From positions 2,836,501 to 2,900,500 of the forward strand of contig CP009416.1 of NCBI GenBank assembly GCA_000818095.1: a stretch of DNA of 64,000 bases. Direction: 5' to 3'. The DNA comes from Jeotgalibacillus malaysiensis. GTDB taxonomy: Bacteria > Bacillota > Bacilli > Bacillales > Jeotgalibacillaceae. Under the pieces are notes generated by a model. It did no database searches. It had not been told where the DNA came from and saw only the letters and a list, made by a program, of their open reading frames with translations. Of the stretch, positions 39,062 to 50,137 are shown in pieces; positions within the stretch are counted from its first letter, which is position 1; each line of letters begins with the position of its first letter. The translations under genes were made by a program, and so were the position numbers.

Positions 39062-39136
39062 GTTTTTCACCTCCTTTTGTTGATTATACCCAGTTTCGCA
39101 GGTACACGCTAACTTTTAGAAAAGGGGGAAAGCGAA

Positions 39137-39318
39137 TGAAGGAAACATCAATTGGGCTGAAGGAAATAGTAGTTTGTGTGAGGGAATCTGACTTGAATTT
39201 GAAGGAAAAATGCCCTCTTCAGCTTCATTGAAGCAATAATTGTGCAGATTGATCGAATCATTTCTGAATTGAAGGAATCTCCATCCAAATTGATGTAAAA
39301 AAACACAGATTGAAGGAA
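39137..39318. repeat. 21-nt-pitch array, ATTCCTTCAA type, copy C2
   Basis: Plus strand TGAAGGAA-like cores at 39137, 39158, 39179, 39200 and, after a 29-nt step, 39229, 39250, 39270, 39291 and 39311. Same core as the array at 37371 but on the other strand. It lies just beyond the pyrG terminator. Confidence 0.88.
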
Positions 39319-39352
39319 ATCCGCCAACTAACCCCGACAATCGTTCCACCAC

Positions 39353-39390
39353 TAAAAAATCCCCCACCCAACCCCGGGCGGAGGACCTAA
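39353..39390 (-). terminator. pyrG intrinsic terminator
   Basis: Minus strand CCTCCGCCC pairs with GGGTGGGGG (one mismatch) and runs into ATTTTTT. Confidence 0.85.
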
Positions 39391-39397
39391 ACATTGA

Positions 39398-41032
<1,635 letters not shown>

Positions 41033-41038
41033 TTAACC

Positions 41039-41164
41039 GTTGATCTGCGCTTCAGGGGGACGCTTTCCGGACGGAGTGAAGCTTGAGCCTCCTCACGCTT
41101 TGCGCTGCGGGGTCTCAGCTTCCCACTAATCGTCCCGGAGTCGCCCCCTTCCACTTCGGTCAAC
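41039..41164 (+). repeat. 125-bp structured repeat element, copy 12
   Basis: Strongly diverged arms that still pair: GGACG / CGTCC in place of GCGGC / GCCGC, and GAAGCTTGAG / CTCAGCTTC in place of GGTGAG / CTCACC. The head faces pyrG, 42 nt from its start. It is in the pyrG leader. Confidence 0.9.
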
Positions 41165-41244
41165 TCTGTGTGCAAAAATAAAAACTAATCTTTGTATGCA
41201 GCAACAGATCATTCCATCTTGCTAAAAAGAGTTTTATAAAAAAT

Positions 41245-41317
41245 AAAAAGCGCCCCTCCTGCGTGTAAAACGCAAGGGAGCGCGGATATTTGCGATTGAT
41301 CCCTTTAAAGGGAGCCC
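41245..41317 (-). promoter_or_regulatory. pyrG CTP-sensing attenuator (GGG-start leader and terminator)
   Basis: The predicted transcript starts GGGCTCCC (minus strand from 41317). About 35 nt later GCGCTCCCTTGCGT pairs with ACGCAGGAGGGGCGC and runs into TTTTT. This matches the B. subtilis pyrG mechanism: when CTP is low, polymerase stutters at the initial GGG, and the added G residues pair with the CUCCCUU of the terminator's 5' arm and prevent termination. Confidence 0.85.
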
Positions 41318-41324
41318 AAATAAA

Positions 41325-41352
41325 ATACTACCATCAAATTTTAAAAAATCAA
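41325..41352 (-). promoter_or_regulatory. promoter of pyrG
   Basis: Minus strand TTGATT (41352-41347), 16-nt spacer, TAGTAT (41330-41325), then 7 nt to the GGG start. The spacing fits a GGG-initiating promoter. It lies just after the rpoE stop. Confidence 0.8.
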
Positions 41353-41384
41353 GAAAGAATTAAATGGCGGAAAAGACTGACGAT

Positions 41385-41915
41385 TTACAGGTTGTCCTCA
41401 TCTTCGTCTTCATCTAGGTCTTCATCATCTTCGTCGTCTTCATCGATATCATCGAAATCAACGTCGTCTTCGAATTCTTCACCGTCGATGTCTTCTACGT
41501 CTTCAACCTCATCGTCGATTTCATCATAGACAAGGTCGTCCTCTTCGTCATCGAGGTTATCGTAATCAAGATCTTCTTCTGCTTTTTTCTTCTTCTTAGA
41601 CTTTGTCTTCTTCTTCGTTGTCTGAATTTCACTTGTGATCTGCTCGTCTTCTACCTGATCAAGCGGATACCATGAGCGAAGGCCCCAGCCTTTGTCCTGG
41701 TCAAGGAAAATGAAGCGACCGTCCATGTTCAGATCCGTATAGAACTGAACGATTCTTTCGCGCGCTTCTTTATCTGTTACACCTAATAGGCGTTTCCATT
41801 CTTCTACCATATCGTTGAAAGTCATTGAATTGTGCTTATCAACGAGTAATTGGTGTGCGATTTCTATAAATGAATATTCACGCAGGTCTTCTACTGAGCG
41901 ATTTTTAAGTTCCAT
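41385..41915 (-). CDS. rpoE: RNA polymerase delta subunit
   Basis: 176 residues. N-terminal winged-helix domain (SFIEIAHQLLVDKHNSMTF, RERIVQFYTDLNMDGRF, WGLRSWYPLDQ) and an acidic tail of Asp/Glu from about residue 110, after a KKKTKSKKKKK basic patch. Displaces RNA from polymerase and aids recycling in Firmicutes. The open frame extends 57 codons upstream through repeat copy 13, but the ATG at 41915 has AAAGGAG and matches the family. Confidence 0.95.
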   Translation of the reverse strand: MELKNRSVEDLREYSFIEIAHQLLVDKHNSMTFNDMVEEWKRLLGVTDKEARERIVQFYTDLNMDGRFIFLDQDKGWGLRSWYPLDQVEDEQITSEIQTTKKKTKSKKKKKAEEDLDYDNLDDEEDDLVYDEIDDEVEDVEDIDGEEFEDDVDFDDIDEDDEDDEDLDEDEDEDNL

Positions 41916-41972
41916 GGTTTGCACTCCTTTGGTTTGGGTGGTGTTGCTTAAGAAGATGTTTTTTCGTACACC

Positions 41973-42099
41973 GCTGTCTCTTTCCGTGCAGGGCTGCGCT
42001 TTCCGCGTCCGCGCGGTGAGCCTCCTCGGCTTCGCCTGCGGGGTCTCACCTGTCGCTTCTATGACGCAGGAGTCTCCGCCCTGCACTACAAGAGCCAGC
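41973..42099 (+). repeat. 125-bp structured repeat element, copy 13
   Basis: Arms GTGCAGGGC / GCCCTGCAC and GCGTC / GACGC (normally GCGGC / GCCGC). The head faces rpoE, 58 nt from its start. The tail faces copy 14. Confidence 0.92.
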
Positions 42100-42210
42100 T
42101 GGAATCACTTAAACATTTATTTGCCTGTTTAACAATAAACAACTGCAGCAACTTTGTATAGAATTTCATTTAAATACTTTAAAAAAGACCATCAGTTTGT
42201 CTTGCACTAA

Positions 42211-42334
42211 GTTGATTGCAGCGGAAGGCGGCGACTCCGGGACGATTAGTGGGAAGCTGAGACCCCGCAAGGCGAAGCCTGAGGAGGCTCAGCAACCACC
42301 GTCCGGAAAGCGTCCGCCTGCAGCGGAAATCAAC
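42211..42334 (-). repeat. 125-bp structured repeat element, copy 14 (inverted)
   Basis: Ends GTTGATT / AATCAAC. It shares the GGACG / CGTCC and GCTGAG / CTCAGC variants with copies 12 and 8. The head faces the end of the 54-residue membrane gene; the tail is 111 nt from copy 13. Confidence 0.92.
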
Positions 42335-42429
42335 GGTTTTGTTATAAAGTATATAAATGAATTTAGCTCAAGGCATATGTTCCATTATAACCAAAGTTTT
42401 AATCAGAATGCCATAGTTACCATTGTTTT

Positions 42430-42594
42430 TTAGGAATTCTTTATTCGTCCTTTTTTCGTTTCGCGCCATGCGAGCCAGTAGAATACGGCTGACAGCAGGA
42501 GAAATGGGACTGCTCCAACCATCCGGCTGTATAAGTAGAGGGTCAGCCCGGCGATCAGCAATATGGAGGCGCTGAGGATCAGCAGTTTTTTCAC
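42430..42594 (-). CDS. 54-residue membrane protein of unknown function
   Basis: GTG start, VKKLLILSASILL..., two hydrophobic helices (about 3-21 and 27-43) and a basic tail (WRETKKGRIKNS). The binding site is weak (GGGACGTGA). Situated after the icmF terminator and before inverted repeat copy 14. It is short, but the hydrophobic pattern and basic ends look protein-like rather than random. Confidence 0.55.
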   Translation of the reverse strand: MKKLLILSASILLIAGLTLYLYSRMVGAVPFLLLSAVFYWLAWRETKKGRIKNS

Positions 42595-42642
42595 TAAATC
42601 ACGTCCCAATCAGAATGATTAGTCTCATTATAGTACAAAAAG

Positions 42643-42672
42643 AAAACTGCCGGGTAATAATCCGGCAGTTTT
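42643..42672 (-). terminator. icmF intrinsic terminator
   Basis: Minus strand AAAACTGCCGG pairs with CCGGCAGTTTT, 8-nt loop. Confidence 0.9.
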
Positions 42673-42687
42673 TACAGTAAATTAATC

Positions 42688-45600
42688 CTACATATTACGA
42701 CGGTATTGGCCGCCGACTTCATATAAGGCGTGTGTGATTTGACCGAGTGATGCGACTTTGACTGTTTCCATCAGTTCAGCAAACAGGTTACCGCCTGATA
42801 CTGCTGTTTCCTTCAGCCTTGAGAGTGCTTCTTCAGCTTTATCAGCATGCGACTGCTGGAAGTTTTGAAGGTTTGTAATCTGTGTTTCCTTCTCTTCCTT
42901 TGTCGCACGCGCAAGTTCCATGCTATCCATCTGCTCTTCAGATGGCGGATTCGGATTCAGGTACGTATTCACACCGATAATCGGAAGCTCGCCTGTATGC
43001 TTCTTCATTTCGTAGTGCATGGATTCTTCCTGAATTTTGCCTCGCTGATACTGCGTTTCCATTGCGCCAAGTACGCCGCCGCGGTCATTGATGCGCTCGA
43101 ATTCCTGAAGGACCATTTCTTCCACAAGGTCAGTCAGTTCTTCAACGATAAATGCACCCTGGAGCGGATTTTCATTTTTACTTAGCCCGTGCTCTTTTGT
43201 AATGATCATCTGGATCGCCATTGCGCGGCGGACAGATTCTTCAGTCGGTGTTGTGATTGCTTCATCATATGCGTTTGTATGAAGCGAGTTACAGTTATCC
43301 TGAAGTGCCATCAGCGCCTGCAGCGTTGTGCGGATATCGTTAAAGTCGATTTCCTGTGCGTGCAGGGAGCGGCCTGATGTCTGGATGTGATACTTCAGCT
43401 TCTGGCTTCGTTCGTTGGCACCATATTTGTCTCTCATGACAGTTGCCCAGATTCTTCTTGCTACGCGGCCGATCACTGTATATTCAGGATCAAGTCCGTT
43501 TGAGAAGAAGAATGACAGGTTCGGTGCAAAATCGTTAATATTCATGCCGCGGCTCAGGTAGTACTCTACGTACGTAAAGCCATTTGCAAGTGTAAATGCG
43601 AGCTGTGAAATCGGGTTCGCACCCGCTTCAGCGATATGGTAGCCTGAAATCGAGACTGAGTAATAATTGCGCACTTTGTGATCGATAAAGTACTGCTGAA
43701 TATCACCCATCATGCGCAGTGCGAATTCTGTTGAGAAGATACATGTGTTTTGTCCCTGATCCTCTTTTAGAATATCCGCCTGTACGGTTCCGCGCACGAC
43801 TTGTAAAGTCTGTTCACGCACTTCCGTGAATTCTTCCATTGAAAGCGTGCGGCCAAGCTCTTCCTCGCGCGCTTTTACCTGCTGATCAACCGCTGTATTC
43901 ATAAACATTGCAAGGATAATCGGTGCCGGACCGTTGATTGTCATCGATACTGATGTTGACGGTGCACACAGATCAAATCCTGCATACAGCTTTTTCATAT
44001 CTTCAAGCGTACAAATGCTGACGCCACTCTCCCCGACTTTCCCGTAAATGTCAGGACGGTGGTCAGGATCCTCGCCGTATAACGTTACTGAGTCAAATGC
44101 TGTACTCAGACGCTTTGCATCATCATCCTTTGAAAGGTAGTGAAAGCGGCGGTTCGTCCGTTCAGGCGTCCCTTCACCGGCGAACTGACGCTTCGGATCT
44201 TCACCCTTACGCTTAAACGGAAACACCCCTGCAGTATAAGGGAATGAGCCCGGTACATTTTCTTTGTAGACCCACTTTAAAATTTCCCCGTAGTCTTCAA
44301 ACTTCGGCAGCGCTACTTTTGGAATCGACAGACCTGAAAGGCTTGTTGTCTTCAGTTCTGTAACGATTTCCTTGTCACGGATTTTTGTTGTGAACTGATC
44401 CTGTGCGTACAATTCTTTCAGCTGTGGCCAGTTTTCAAGAACCTTTTTAGACTCTGCTGAAAGCTGCTCCCACGCTGTTTTCTTCATTGTGTCCAGCACA
44501 TCAACTGTTGCATCTTCGCCTGCTTCTTTCGCTGCTTCAATACTGCCTTCGAGCTGGAAGAAACGGCGTGCAAGCTTCACCTGGTCCTCAGCGCTCTTAT
44601 GGTAGCGGCGGACGGTTTCTGAAATCTCGCGCAGATAGTAGCGGCGGTCGTTTGGAATAATGACGTTCTGCTTTTCAACTTCCGCTTTTTTAGAAAAAGC
44701 AGTTGACCAGTCAGTCTGGACTTTGTCATTTACCTTTTCAATCAGCGCTGCGAAAAGGGCATTTGTTCCGGCATCGTTAAACTGGGATGCGATTGTACCG
44801 AATACCGGCATGTCATCAAGATCCTGATCAAACAGCATACGGCTGCGCTGATACTGCTTCTGTACCTGGCGCTTCGCATCTTCTGAACCTTTACGCTCGT
44901 ATTTATTAATCACGATCAGGTCTGCGTAATCAATCATATCGATTTTTTCAAGTTGTGAAGGAGCACCAAACTCACTTGTCATCACATACATTGAAATGTC
45001 TGAGATCTCAGCGATTTCAGCATCCCCCTGTCCGATTCCACTCGTTTCAACGATCACCATGTCATAGCCTGCCGCTTTGACAACAGAAATCGCATCACGG
45101 ATTGCAAGTGACAGCTCACTTTTAGAGCCGCGGGTTGCAAGACTTCTCATAAATACGCGGTCAGAGAAAATCGCATTCATACGGATTCTGTCTCCTAAAA
45201 GCGCACCGCCTGTCTTTTGCTTGGTCGGGTCAATCGAGAGAATCGCTACTTTTTTATCAGGGATTTCATTGATGAAACGGCGGATCAGCTCATCTGTCAA
45301 AGAGCTTTTTCCTGCGCCCCCTGTACCAGTAATCCCGATAACCGGCGCATGCTTTTCTTCCGCCTTCACCTGGTCCATAATGTTCTGCCAGACGTCACTG
45401 TCGTCCTTCATGCGGTATTCAGCAAGTGAGATGAACTTTGATACGACAGGGATCTGACCTGACGTCAGCTCGCTGATTTCATGCTTCATTTCTTTTTCAA
45501 CCGTTGCATAATCACATTCTTCAAGCATGCGGTTAATCATGCCCTGTAGTCCGTTTGTACGCCCGTCTTCAGGTGAAAAGATGCGTGCGATCCCATACGC

Positions 45601-45948
45601 ATGAAGCTCTTTAATTTCACGCGGAATGATCACGCCGCCACCGCCGCCATAAATTTTAATATGCGGAGCGCCGCGCTCATTTAAAAGGTCGTACATATAT
45701 TTAAAATATTCAACGTGCCCGCCCTGGTAGGATGAAATCGCAATGCCCTGCACGTCTTCCTGAATGGCTGCGTTCACGACTTCTTCAACTGAGCGGTTAT
45801 GTCCTAAGTGAATGACCTCTGCACCGCTTGCCTGCAGAATTCTTCTCATGATATTGATTGATGCATCGTGCCCGTCAAACAGGCTCGATGCTGTTACAAA
45901 CCGAACCGGATTTTTCGGTTTGTAAATTACAGGTTCATTAACTGCCAT
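42688..45948 (-). CDS. icmF: fused isobutyryl-CoA mutase
   Basis: 1086 residues. Order: B12-binding domain ([14 protein letters not shown] with the cobalt-ligand His at about 27), MeaI-type GTPase chaperone domain (P-loop [11 protein letters not shown] about 206-216, [10 protein letters not shown]), linker, then the CoA mutase substrate domain (from about 560). Interconverts isobutyryl-CoA and butyryl-CoA (some members pivalyl- or isovaleryl-CoA) using adenosylcobalamin. It is 3 nt from the TetR gene and belongs to the acyl-CoA degradation block. The B12 salvage operon at 56466-64000 would feed it. Confidence 0.95.
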   Translation of the reverse strand: MAVNEPVIYKPKNPVRFVTASSLFDGHDASINIMRRILQASGAEVIHLGHNRSVEEVVNAAIQEDVQGIAISSYQGGHVEYFKYMYDLLNERGAPHIKIYGGGGGVIIPREIKELHAYGIARIFSPEDGRTNGLQGMINRMLEECDYATVEKEMKHEISELTSGQIPVVSKFISLAEYRMKDDSDVWQNIMDQVKAEEKHAPVIGITGTGGAGKSSLTDELIRRFINEIPDKKVAILSIDPTKQKTGGALLGDRIRMNAIFSDRVFMRSLATRGSKSELSLAIRDAISVVKAAGYDMVIVETSGIGQGDAEIAEISDISMYVMTSEFGAPSQLEKIDMIDYADLIVINKYERKGSEDAKRQVQKQYQRSRMLFDQDLDDMPVFGTIASQFNDAGTNALFAALIEKVNDKVQTDWSTAFSKKAEVEKQNVIIPNDRRYYLREISETVRRYHKSAEDQVKLARRFFQLEGSIEAAKEAGEDATVDVLDTMKKTAWEQLSAESKKVLENWPQLKELYAQDQFTTKIRDKEIVTELKTTSLSGLSIPKVALPKFEDYGEILKWVYKENVPGSFPYTAGVFPFKRKGEDPKRQFAGEGTPERTNRRFHYLSKDDDAKRLSTAFDSVTLYGEDPDHRPDIYGKVGESGVSICTLEDMKKLYAGFDLCAPSTSVSMTINGPAPIILAMFMNTAVDQQVKAREEELGRTLSMEEFTEVREQTLQVVRGTVQADILKEDQGQNTCIFSTEFALRMMGDIQQYFIDHKVRNYYSVSISGYHIAEAGANPISQLAFTLANGFTYVEYYLSRGMNINDFAPNLSFFFSNGLDPEYTVIGRVARRIWATVMRDKYGANERSQKLKYHIQTSGRSLHAQEIDFNDIRTTLQALMALQDNCNSLHTNAYDEAITTPTEESVRRAMAIQMIITKEHGLSKNENPLQGAFIVEELTDLVEEMVLQEFERINDRGGVLGAMETQYQRGKIQEESMHYEMKKHTGELPIIGVNTYLNPNPPSEEQMDSMELARATKEEKETQITNLQNFQQSHADKAEEALSRLKETAVSGGNLFAELMETVKVASLGQITHALYEVGGQYRRNM

Positions 45949-45951
45949 CTT

Positions 45952-46602
45952 TTATTCCCCCTTGTTCACCGCTGCCTGGTATCCCCTTACACCTTTGAGC
46001 AGCAGCTCGGTCTGTCTGTCCGTATACTGATCGATATTGTATTTACGCAGCGCCCATCTTCTGAACGCCCACATCTGACCCTGTACGAAAATGTTCTGTG
46101 CGAGCAGATGAATCTCGTCCTGCTCCATCACAAGCTCACCCTCATCCACACATTTCTGAATCAGCGTCTCAAACATTTTTGTCATTTCAAGCTCTTTTTT
46201 CAGCACGTACGGCAGTGCATCTTTTGAAAGTGACTTGGCTTCCTGATACATGACAAGCACTTCATCCTGCATACTGTCGACGACTTTAAAATAGTGTGCG
46301 ATTCCTCTTGATAAAGACTGCAGCGTCCCGCCATCAAGCTCCATATCATGCAGGCGGACGCGTACTTCGTCATAGATTCTGTCACAGACGAGATAGAGTA
46401 CGTCTTCTTTTGTGCGTATATATTCGTAAAGTGTGCCGATACTGAATCCTGAAGCTTTGGCGATTTCCCGCGTTGTCGTGCGGTGAAATCCTTTTTGCTT
46501 AAAAAGCGATACGGCTCCTTTAATCATCTGGTCACGGCGCATTTCAATAAGCCGCTCGTCTTTTACTGAGGATTGTACTTCCCGTTTATTCTCCAATCGC
46601 AT
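45952..46602 (-). CDS. TetR-family regulator of acyl-CoA metabolism (FadR-like)
   Basis: 216 residues. N-terminal helix-turn-helix (AVSLFKQKGFHRTTTREIAKASGFS..., about 30-65) and a ligand-binding C-terminal domain. Position inside an acyl-CoA degradation operon and two matching palindromes (51591-51610 and 54426-54445) suggest a FadR-type repressor relieved by long-chain acyl-CoA. The ATG at 46602 has AAAGGTGG upstream. Confidence 0.85.
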   Translation of the reverse strand: MRLENKREVQSSVKDERLIEMRRDQMIKGAVSLFKQKGFHRTTTREIAKASGFSIGTLYEYIRTKEDVLYLVCDRIYDEVRVRLHDMELDGGTLQSLSRGIAHYFKVVDSMQDEVLVMYQEAKSLSKDALPYVLKKELEMTKMFETLIQKCVDEGELVMEQDEIHLLAQNIFVQGQMWAFRRWALRKYNIDQYTDRQTELLLKGVRGYQAAVNKGE

Positions 46603-46669
46603 CCGCCACCTTTCACATTGTTGATGGGCCGTTGGCTGAAGGGACATGTTGGTCTATTACAATCGCTTA

Positions 46670-46707
46670 TGATCTCCGTTTCAGGCGGACGCTTTCCGCG
46701 GAAATCA
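46670..46707 (+). repeat. collapsed copy of the 125-bp repeat element (copy 15)
   Basis: Only the head survives (TGATCTCCGTTTCAGGCGGA and the following CGCTTTCCGCGG), joined directly to GGAAATCA, the mirror image of the head. The centre and tail are missing. 68 nt upstream of the TetR gene. Confidence 0.7.
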
Positions 46708-46733
46708 AAAGCGGTTTCTATGCAACCACAAAT

Positions 46734-47873
46734 TTACTTCGTCACCATACGTCCGATTACGAGGCGTTGGATTTCCTGTGTGCCTTCGTAGATCTGTGTG
46801 ATTTTTGCGTCGCGCATGTAGCGTTCAACAGGGTAATCTTTTGTATAGCCGTAACCGCCAAATACCTGTACAGCCTCTACTGTCACCTTCATCGCTGTAT
46901 CCCCAGCCATCAGCTTGGACATCGCAGATTCCTTACCATAAGGAAGCCCTTCAGACTCAAGCCATGCAGCCTGATAAGTCAGCAGGCGTGATGCTTCGAT
47001 GCTTGTTGCCATGTCTGCGATTTTGAAAGATACGCCCTGGTTTGCAAGAATTGATTTTCCGAACTGTTCGCGTCCTTTTGCATATTCGACTGATGCATCA
47101 AGTGCGCCCTGTGCGATGCCGACTGCCTGTGCTGCGATTCCGTTACGGCCGCCGTCAAGTGTCATCATCGCAATCTTAAAGCCTTCTCCCTCTTTACCTA
47201 AAAGGTTTTCAGCCGGTACTTTTACATTGTCAAAAATCAGTTCAGTTGTAGGTGATGAACGAATGCCGAGTTTCTTCTCTTTTTTACCGATCGAGAAGCC
47301 TTCCCAGCCTTTTTCAACGATAAATGCACTCATCCCGCGAGTTCCTGCTTCAGGGTCCGTTACTGCGAAAATGATATACAGTTCCGCTGCGCCACCGTTT
47401 GTAATCCACACTTTTGAACCGTTCAGTACGTAATGATCGCCGTTTTTAACAGCTTTTGTTTTCATTGATGACACGTCAGATCCTGCACCCGGCTCAGAAA
47501 GTCCGTATGCACCAAGCATTTCACCCTGTGCAAGCTTTGTCAGGTAATGCTTTTTCTGTTCTTCTGTACCGAACTTGAAGATCGGCCAGCTTGCAAGTGA
47601 AAGGTGAGCGGATAGTGTTACGCCTGTTGATGCACATACGCGTGACAGCTCTTCTACTGCGATCACGTATGCAAGGTAGTCACTGCCGATTCCGCCGTAT
47701 TCTTCAGGCCATGGAATTCCAGTCAGGCCAAGCTCAGCCATTTTATCGAAAATTTCACGGTCAAAGCGTTCTTCTTCATCACGCTCTGCAGCTGTTGGTG
47801 CAACATCCTTTTCTGCAAAGTCGCGTACCATTTTACGAATCATTTCGTGTTCTTCAGTTAACTTAAAATTCAT
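46734..47873 (-). CDS. acyl-CoA dehydrogenase (first of two)
   Basis: 379 residues, full length FAD enzyme. [15 protein letters not shown] (FAD contact, about 123-137), SKVWITNGG, and [28 protein letters not shown] with the catalytic Glu in YEGT (about 364). Oxidises acyl-CoA to enoyl-CoA. 13 nt from the second dehydrogenase. Chain preference cannot be read from sequence; short or branched chain fits the IcmF context. Confidence 0.93.
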   Translation of the reverse strand: MNFKLTEEHEMIRKMVRDFAEKDVAPTAAERDEEERFDREIFDKMAELGLTGIPWPEEYGGIGSDYLAYVIAVEELSRVCASTGVTLSAHLSLASWPIFKFGTEEQKKHYLTKLAQGEMLGAYGLSEPGAGSDVSSMKTKAVKNGDHYVLNGSKVWITNGGAAELYIIFAVTDPEAGTRGMSAFIVEKGWEGFSIGKKEKKLGIRSSPTTELIFDNVKVPAENLLGKEGEGFKIAMMTLDGGRNGIAAQAVGIAQGALDASVEYAKGREQFGKSILANQGVSFKIADMATSIEASRLLTYQAAWLESEGLPYGKESAMSKLMAGDTAMKVTVEAVQVFGGYGYTKDYPVERYMRDAKITQIYEGTQEIQRLVIGRMVTK

Positions 47874-47886
47874 GTTGGATTTCCCC

Positions 47887-49023
47887 CTATTTGGTCACGT
47901 GCTTACTGATCACGATTCTCTGAATTTCACTTGTACCTTCATAAATCTCACTGATTTTCGCATCACGGAACAGGCGCTCTGCCGGATAATCTTCCGTATA
48001 ACCGTTTCCGCCAAATACCTGAACGCATTCGATCGCGTTATTCATAGCAGTTGATGAAGCGAACAGTTTTGCCATTGACGCTTCTTTTCCGCACGGCTTG
48101 CCTTCCTGACGGAGAAACGCTGCCTGATAGACTAATAGTTTTGCAGCTTCAGCGGCTGTTGCCATATCTGCGAGCTTGAATCCGATTCCCTGCTGCTGTG
48201 CAATCGGCTTACCGAACTGCTCACGCTCTTTTGCATAAGCGACTGCATGATCAACCGCTGCTTCAGCAATACCAAGAGATTTCGCAGCAATACCGATCCG
48301 GCCGACATCCAGGTTGCCAAGTGCGATCTTAAAGCCTTCCCCTTCTTCACCTAAAAGGTTTTCAACAGGCACTTTCATATCTTCAAACGTCAGCTGGACT
48401 GTACGTGAACCGTGAAGTCCCATCTTCTCTTCATCTTTTCCAACCACAAATCCAGGGAAGTTTTTCTCTACGATAAATGCGCTGATTCCTTTTGTCCCTT
48501 TTTCAGGATCCGTTACGGCAAATACGATATAAGTATCCGCTTCCCCGCCGTTTGTAATAAAGATTTTAGAACCGTTTAACACGTAATGATCATCTTTTTT
48601 CACAGCGCGTGTTTTCAGGCTCGCAGCATCCGATCCTGCACTCGGCTCTGTCAGACAGAAGGCACCGAGATGTTCACCTGTTGCAAGCTTCGTCACGTAC
48701 TTCTGCTTCTGCTCTTCATTTCCGTAATATAAAATCGGGTTCGTTCCGACTGATGTATGAACGGATAGAATCACGCTGACAACCGGGCTCACCTTCGCAA
48801 GCTCATTGATTGCGATAATGTAAGATGTGAAATCCATCCCCGCGCCGCCGTACTCTTCAGGTACCGTAATTCCCATCAGACCCAGCTCAGACATTTTATT
48901 TAAAATGTCACGCGGAAACTCTCCCGCTTCCATTCTTTCGATAAATGGTTCGATTTCTTCGCGTGCAAAGTCTCTCACCATTTTTTGCATCATGATTTGT
49001 TCTTCTGTAAATCGCAGGTCCAT
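47887..49023 (-). CDS. acdA: acyl-CoA dehydrogenase (second; AcdA/Bcd-like)
   Basis: 378 residues with the same motif set ([34 protein letters not shown]). Close to Bacillus AcdA, the gene between rpoE and fadF in B. subtilis, so this is the probable orthologue; the neighbouring copy is its paralogue. GGGAGGA ahead of the ATG. It passes electrons to ETF and likely onward to FadF. Confidence 0.9.
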   Translation of the reverse strand: MDLRFTEEQIMMQKMVRDFAREEIEPFIERMEAGEFPRDILNKMSELGLMGITVPEEYGGAGMDFTSYIIAINELAKVSPVVSVILSVHTSVGTNPILYYGNEEQKQKYVTKLATGEHLGAFCLTEPSAGSDAASLKTRAVKKDDHYVLNGSKIFITNGGEADTYIVFAVTDPEKGTKGISAFIVEKNFPGFVVGKDEEKMGLHGSRTVQLTFEDMKVPVENLLGEEGEGFKIALGNLDVGRIGIAAKSLGIAEAAVDHAVAYAKEREQFGKPIAQQQGIGFKLADMATAAEAAKLLVYQAAFLRQEGKPCGKEASMAKLFASSTAMNNAIECVQVFGGNGYTEDYPAERLFRDAKISEIYEGTSEIQRIVISKHVTK

Positions 49024-49044
49024 CTTTCTGATCCTCCCTGGTGT

Positions 49045-49896
49045 TTATTCGTAGCTGTAGAAACCGCGGCCAGTCTTCTTACCGAGCCAGCCAGCTTTTA
49101 CGTATTTGCGAAGCAGCGGACATGGACGGTACTTGCTGTCGCCAAATCCTTCATGCAGAATTTCCATAATGTAAAGGCACGTATCAAGACCGATAAAATC
49201 AGCAAGCTGCAGCGGTCCCATCGGATGATTCATACCCATTTTCATGACATCATCAATGGCTTCCTTCGTTGCTACACCTTCATAAAGCGTATAGATCGCT
49301 TCATTGATCATCGGCATCAAAATGCGGTTAGAAACGAATCCCGGGAAGTCTTCTACTTCAACCGGTGCTTTGCTGAGAGACTTCGTCATTTCTTCAATCG
49401 CCTGATACACTTCATCAGTTGTGGCAAGTCCACGGATGATTTCTACAAGCTTCATGACCGGTACAGGGTTCATAAAGTGCATGCCAATTACCTGTTCAGG
49501 ACGCTTTGTTGCTGCTGCGATTTCTGTAATAGGCAGTGAGGACGTGTTTGAAGCTAAAATCGCGTGCGCCGGCGCTGCCTGATCGAGCGTTTCGAAAATT
49601 TTTGTTTTGATGCTCATGTTTTCTACTGCCGCTTCGATGATAAGGTCAGCGTTTTTTGCATCGTTCAGGTCGGTTGAACGTGTGATGCGGCCGAGTGTGG
49701 CGTTTTTATCTTCTTCTGTCATTCTTTCTTTACTGACTGCGCGGTTCAGGTTTTTTTTGATGACGCCGAGTCCGCGTGTGAGGAATTCGTCTTTCAGATC
49801 GTTGAGGATGACGTTGTAGCCTGACTGGGCACATACCTGTGCGATGCCGCCGCCCATTTGTCCGGCGCCGATGACCATGACTGTTTTGATGTTCAT
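49045..49896 (-). CDS. 3-hydroxybutyryl-CoA dehydrogenase
   Basis: 283 residues. NAD-binding [15 protein letters not shown] (about 9-23), [24 protein letters not shown] with the catalytic His, and [12 protein letters not shown]. Oxidises 3-hydroxyacyl-CoA (paaH/hbd/mmgB class). The start at 49896 has AAAGGAG; 50 further upstream codons are only read-through of repeat copy 16. Confidence 0.95.
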   Translation of the reverse strand: MNIKTVMVIGAGQMGGGIAQVCAQSGYNVILNDLKDEFLTRGLGVIKKNLNRAVSKERMTEEDKNATLGRITRSTDLNDAKNADLIIEAAVENMSIKTKIFETLDQAAPAHAILASNTSSLPITEIAAATKRPEQVIGMHFMNPVPVMKLVEIIRGLATTDEVYQAIEEMTKSLSKAPVEVEDFPGFVSNRILMPMINEAIYTLYEGVATKEAIDDVMKMGMNHPMGPLQLADFIGLDTCLYIMEILHEGFGDSKYRPCPLLRKYVKAGWLGKKTGRGFYSYE

Positions 49897-49927
49897 TGGG
49901 ATTCTCCTTTGTTTAGCTTTAGTAAAC

Positions 49928-50051
49928 GTTGATTTCCGCTGAGGGCACTCGCTTTCCGCGGGGCGTGCGCTGAGCCTCCTCGGCTGCGCCTGCGGGGTCT
50001 CACCTGTCACGCTTCTCCCGCAGGAGTCTCGCACCCTCAGCTCCAATCAAC
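49928..50051 (+). repeat. 125-bp structured repeat element, copy 16
   Basis: Ends GTTGATT / AATCAAC, next arm GCTGAGGG / CCCTCAGC. The head faces the hydroxyacyl-CoA dehydrogenase, 32 nt from its start, inside the operon. Confidence 0.92.
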
Positions 50052-50137
50052 TTAGATCGTGCATTTAAAGTTGAATGCTAATTCAATCGTTTATGAGACT
50101 TTTAAAAATCAGTAACGTTTGGGTACACAATTCAGAA

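Noticed and set aside
41245-41284. rpoE terminator
   Set aside because: First taken as such, but a promoter with a GGG start lies between it and rpoE, and the stem carries the CUCCC arm expected of the pyrG attenuator.
41290-41529. Serine-rich open frame on the plus strand opposite rpoE
   Set aside because: It is the antisense of the Asp/Glu tail of the delta subunit (GAT/GAA reversed gives serine-type codons).
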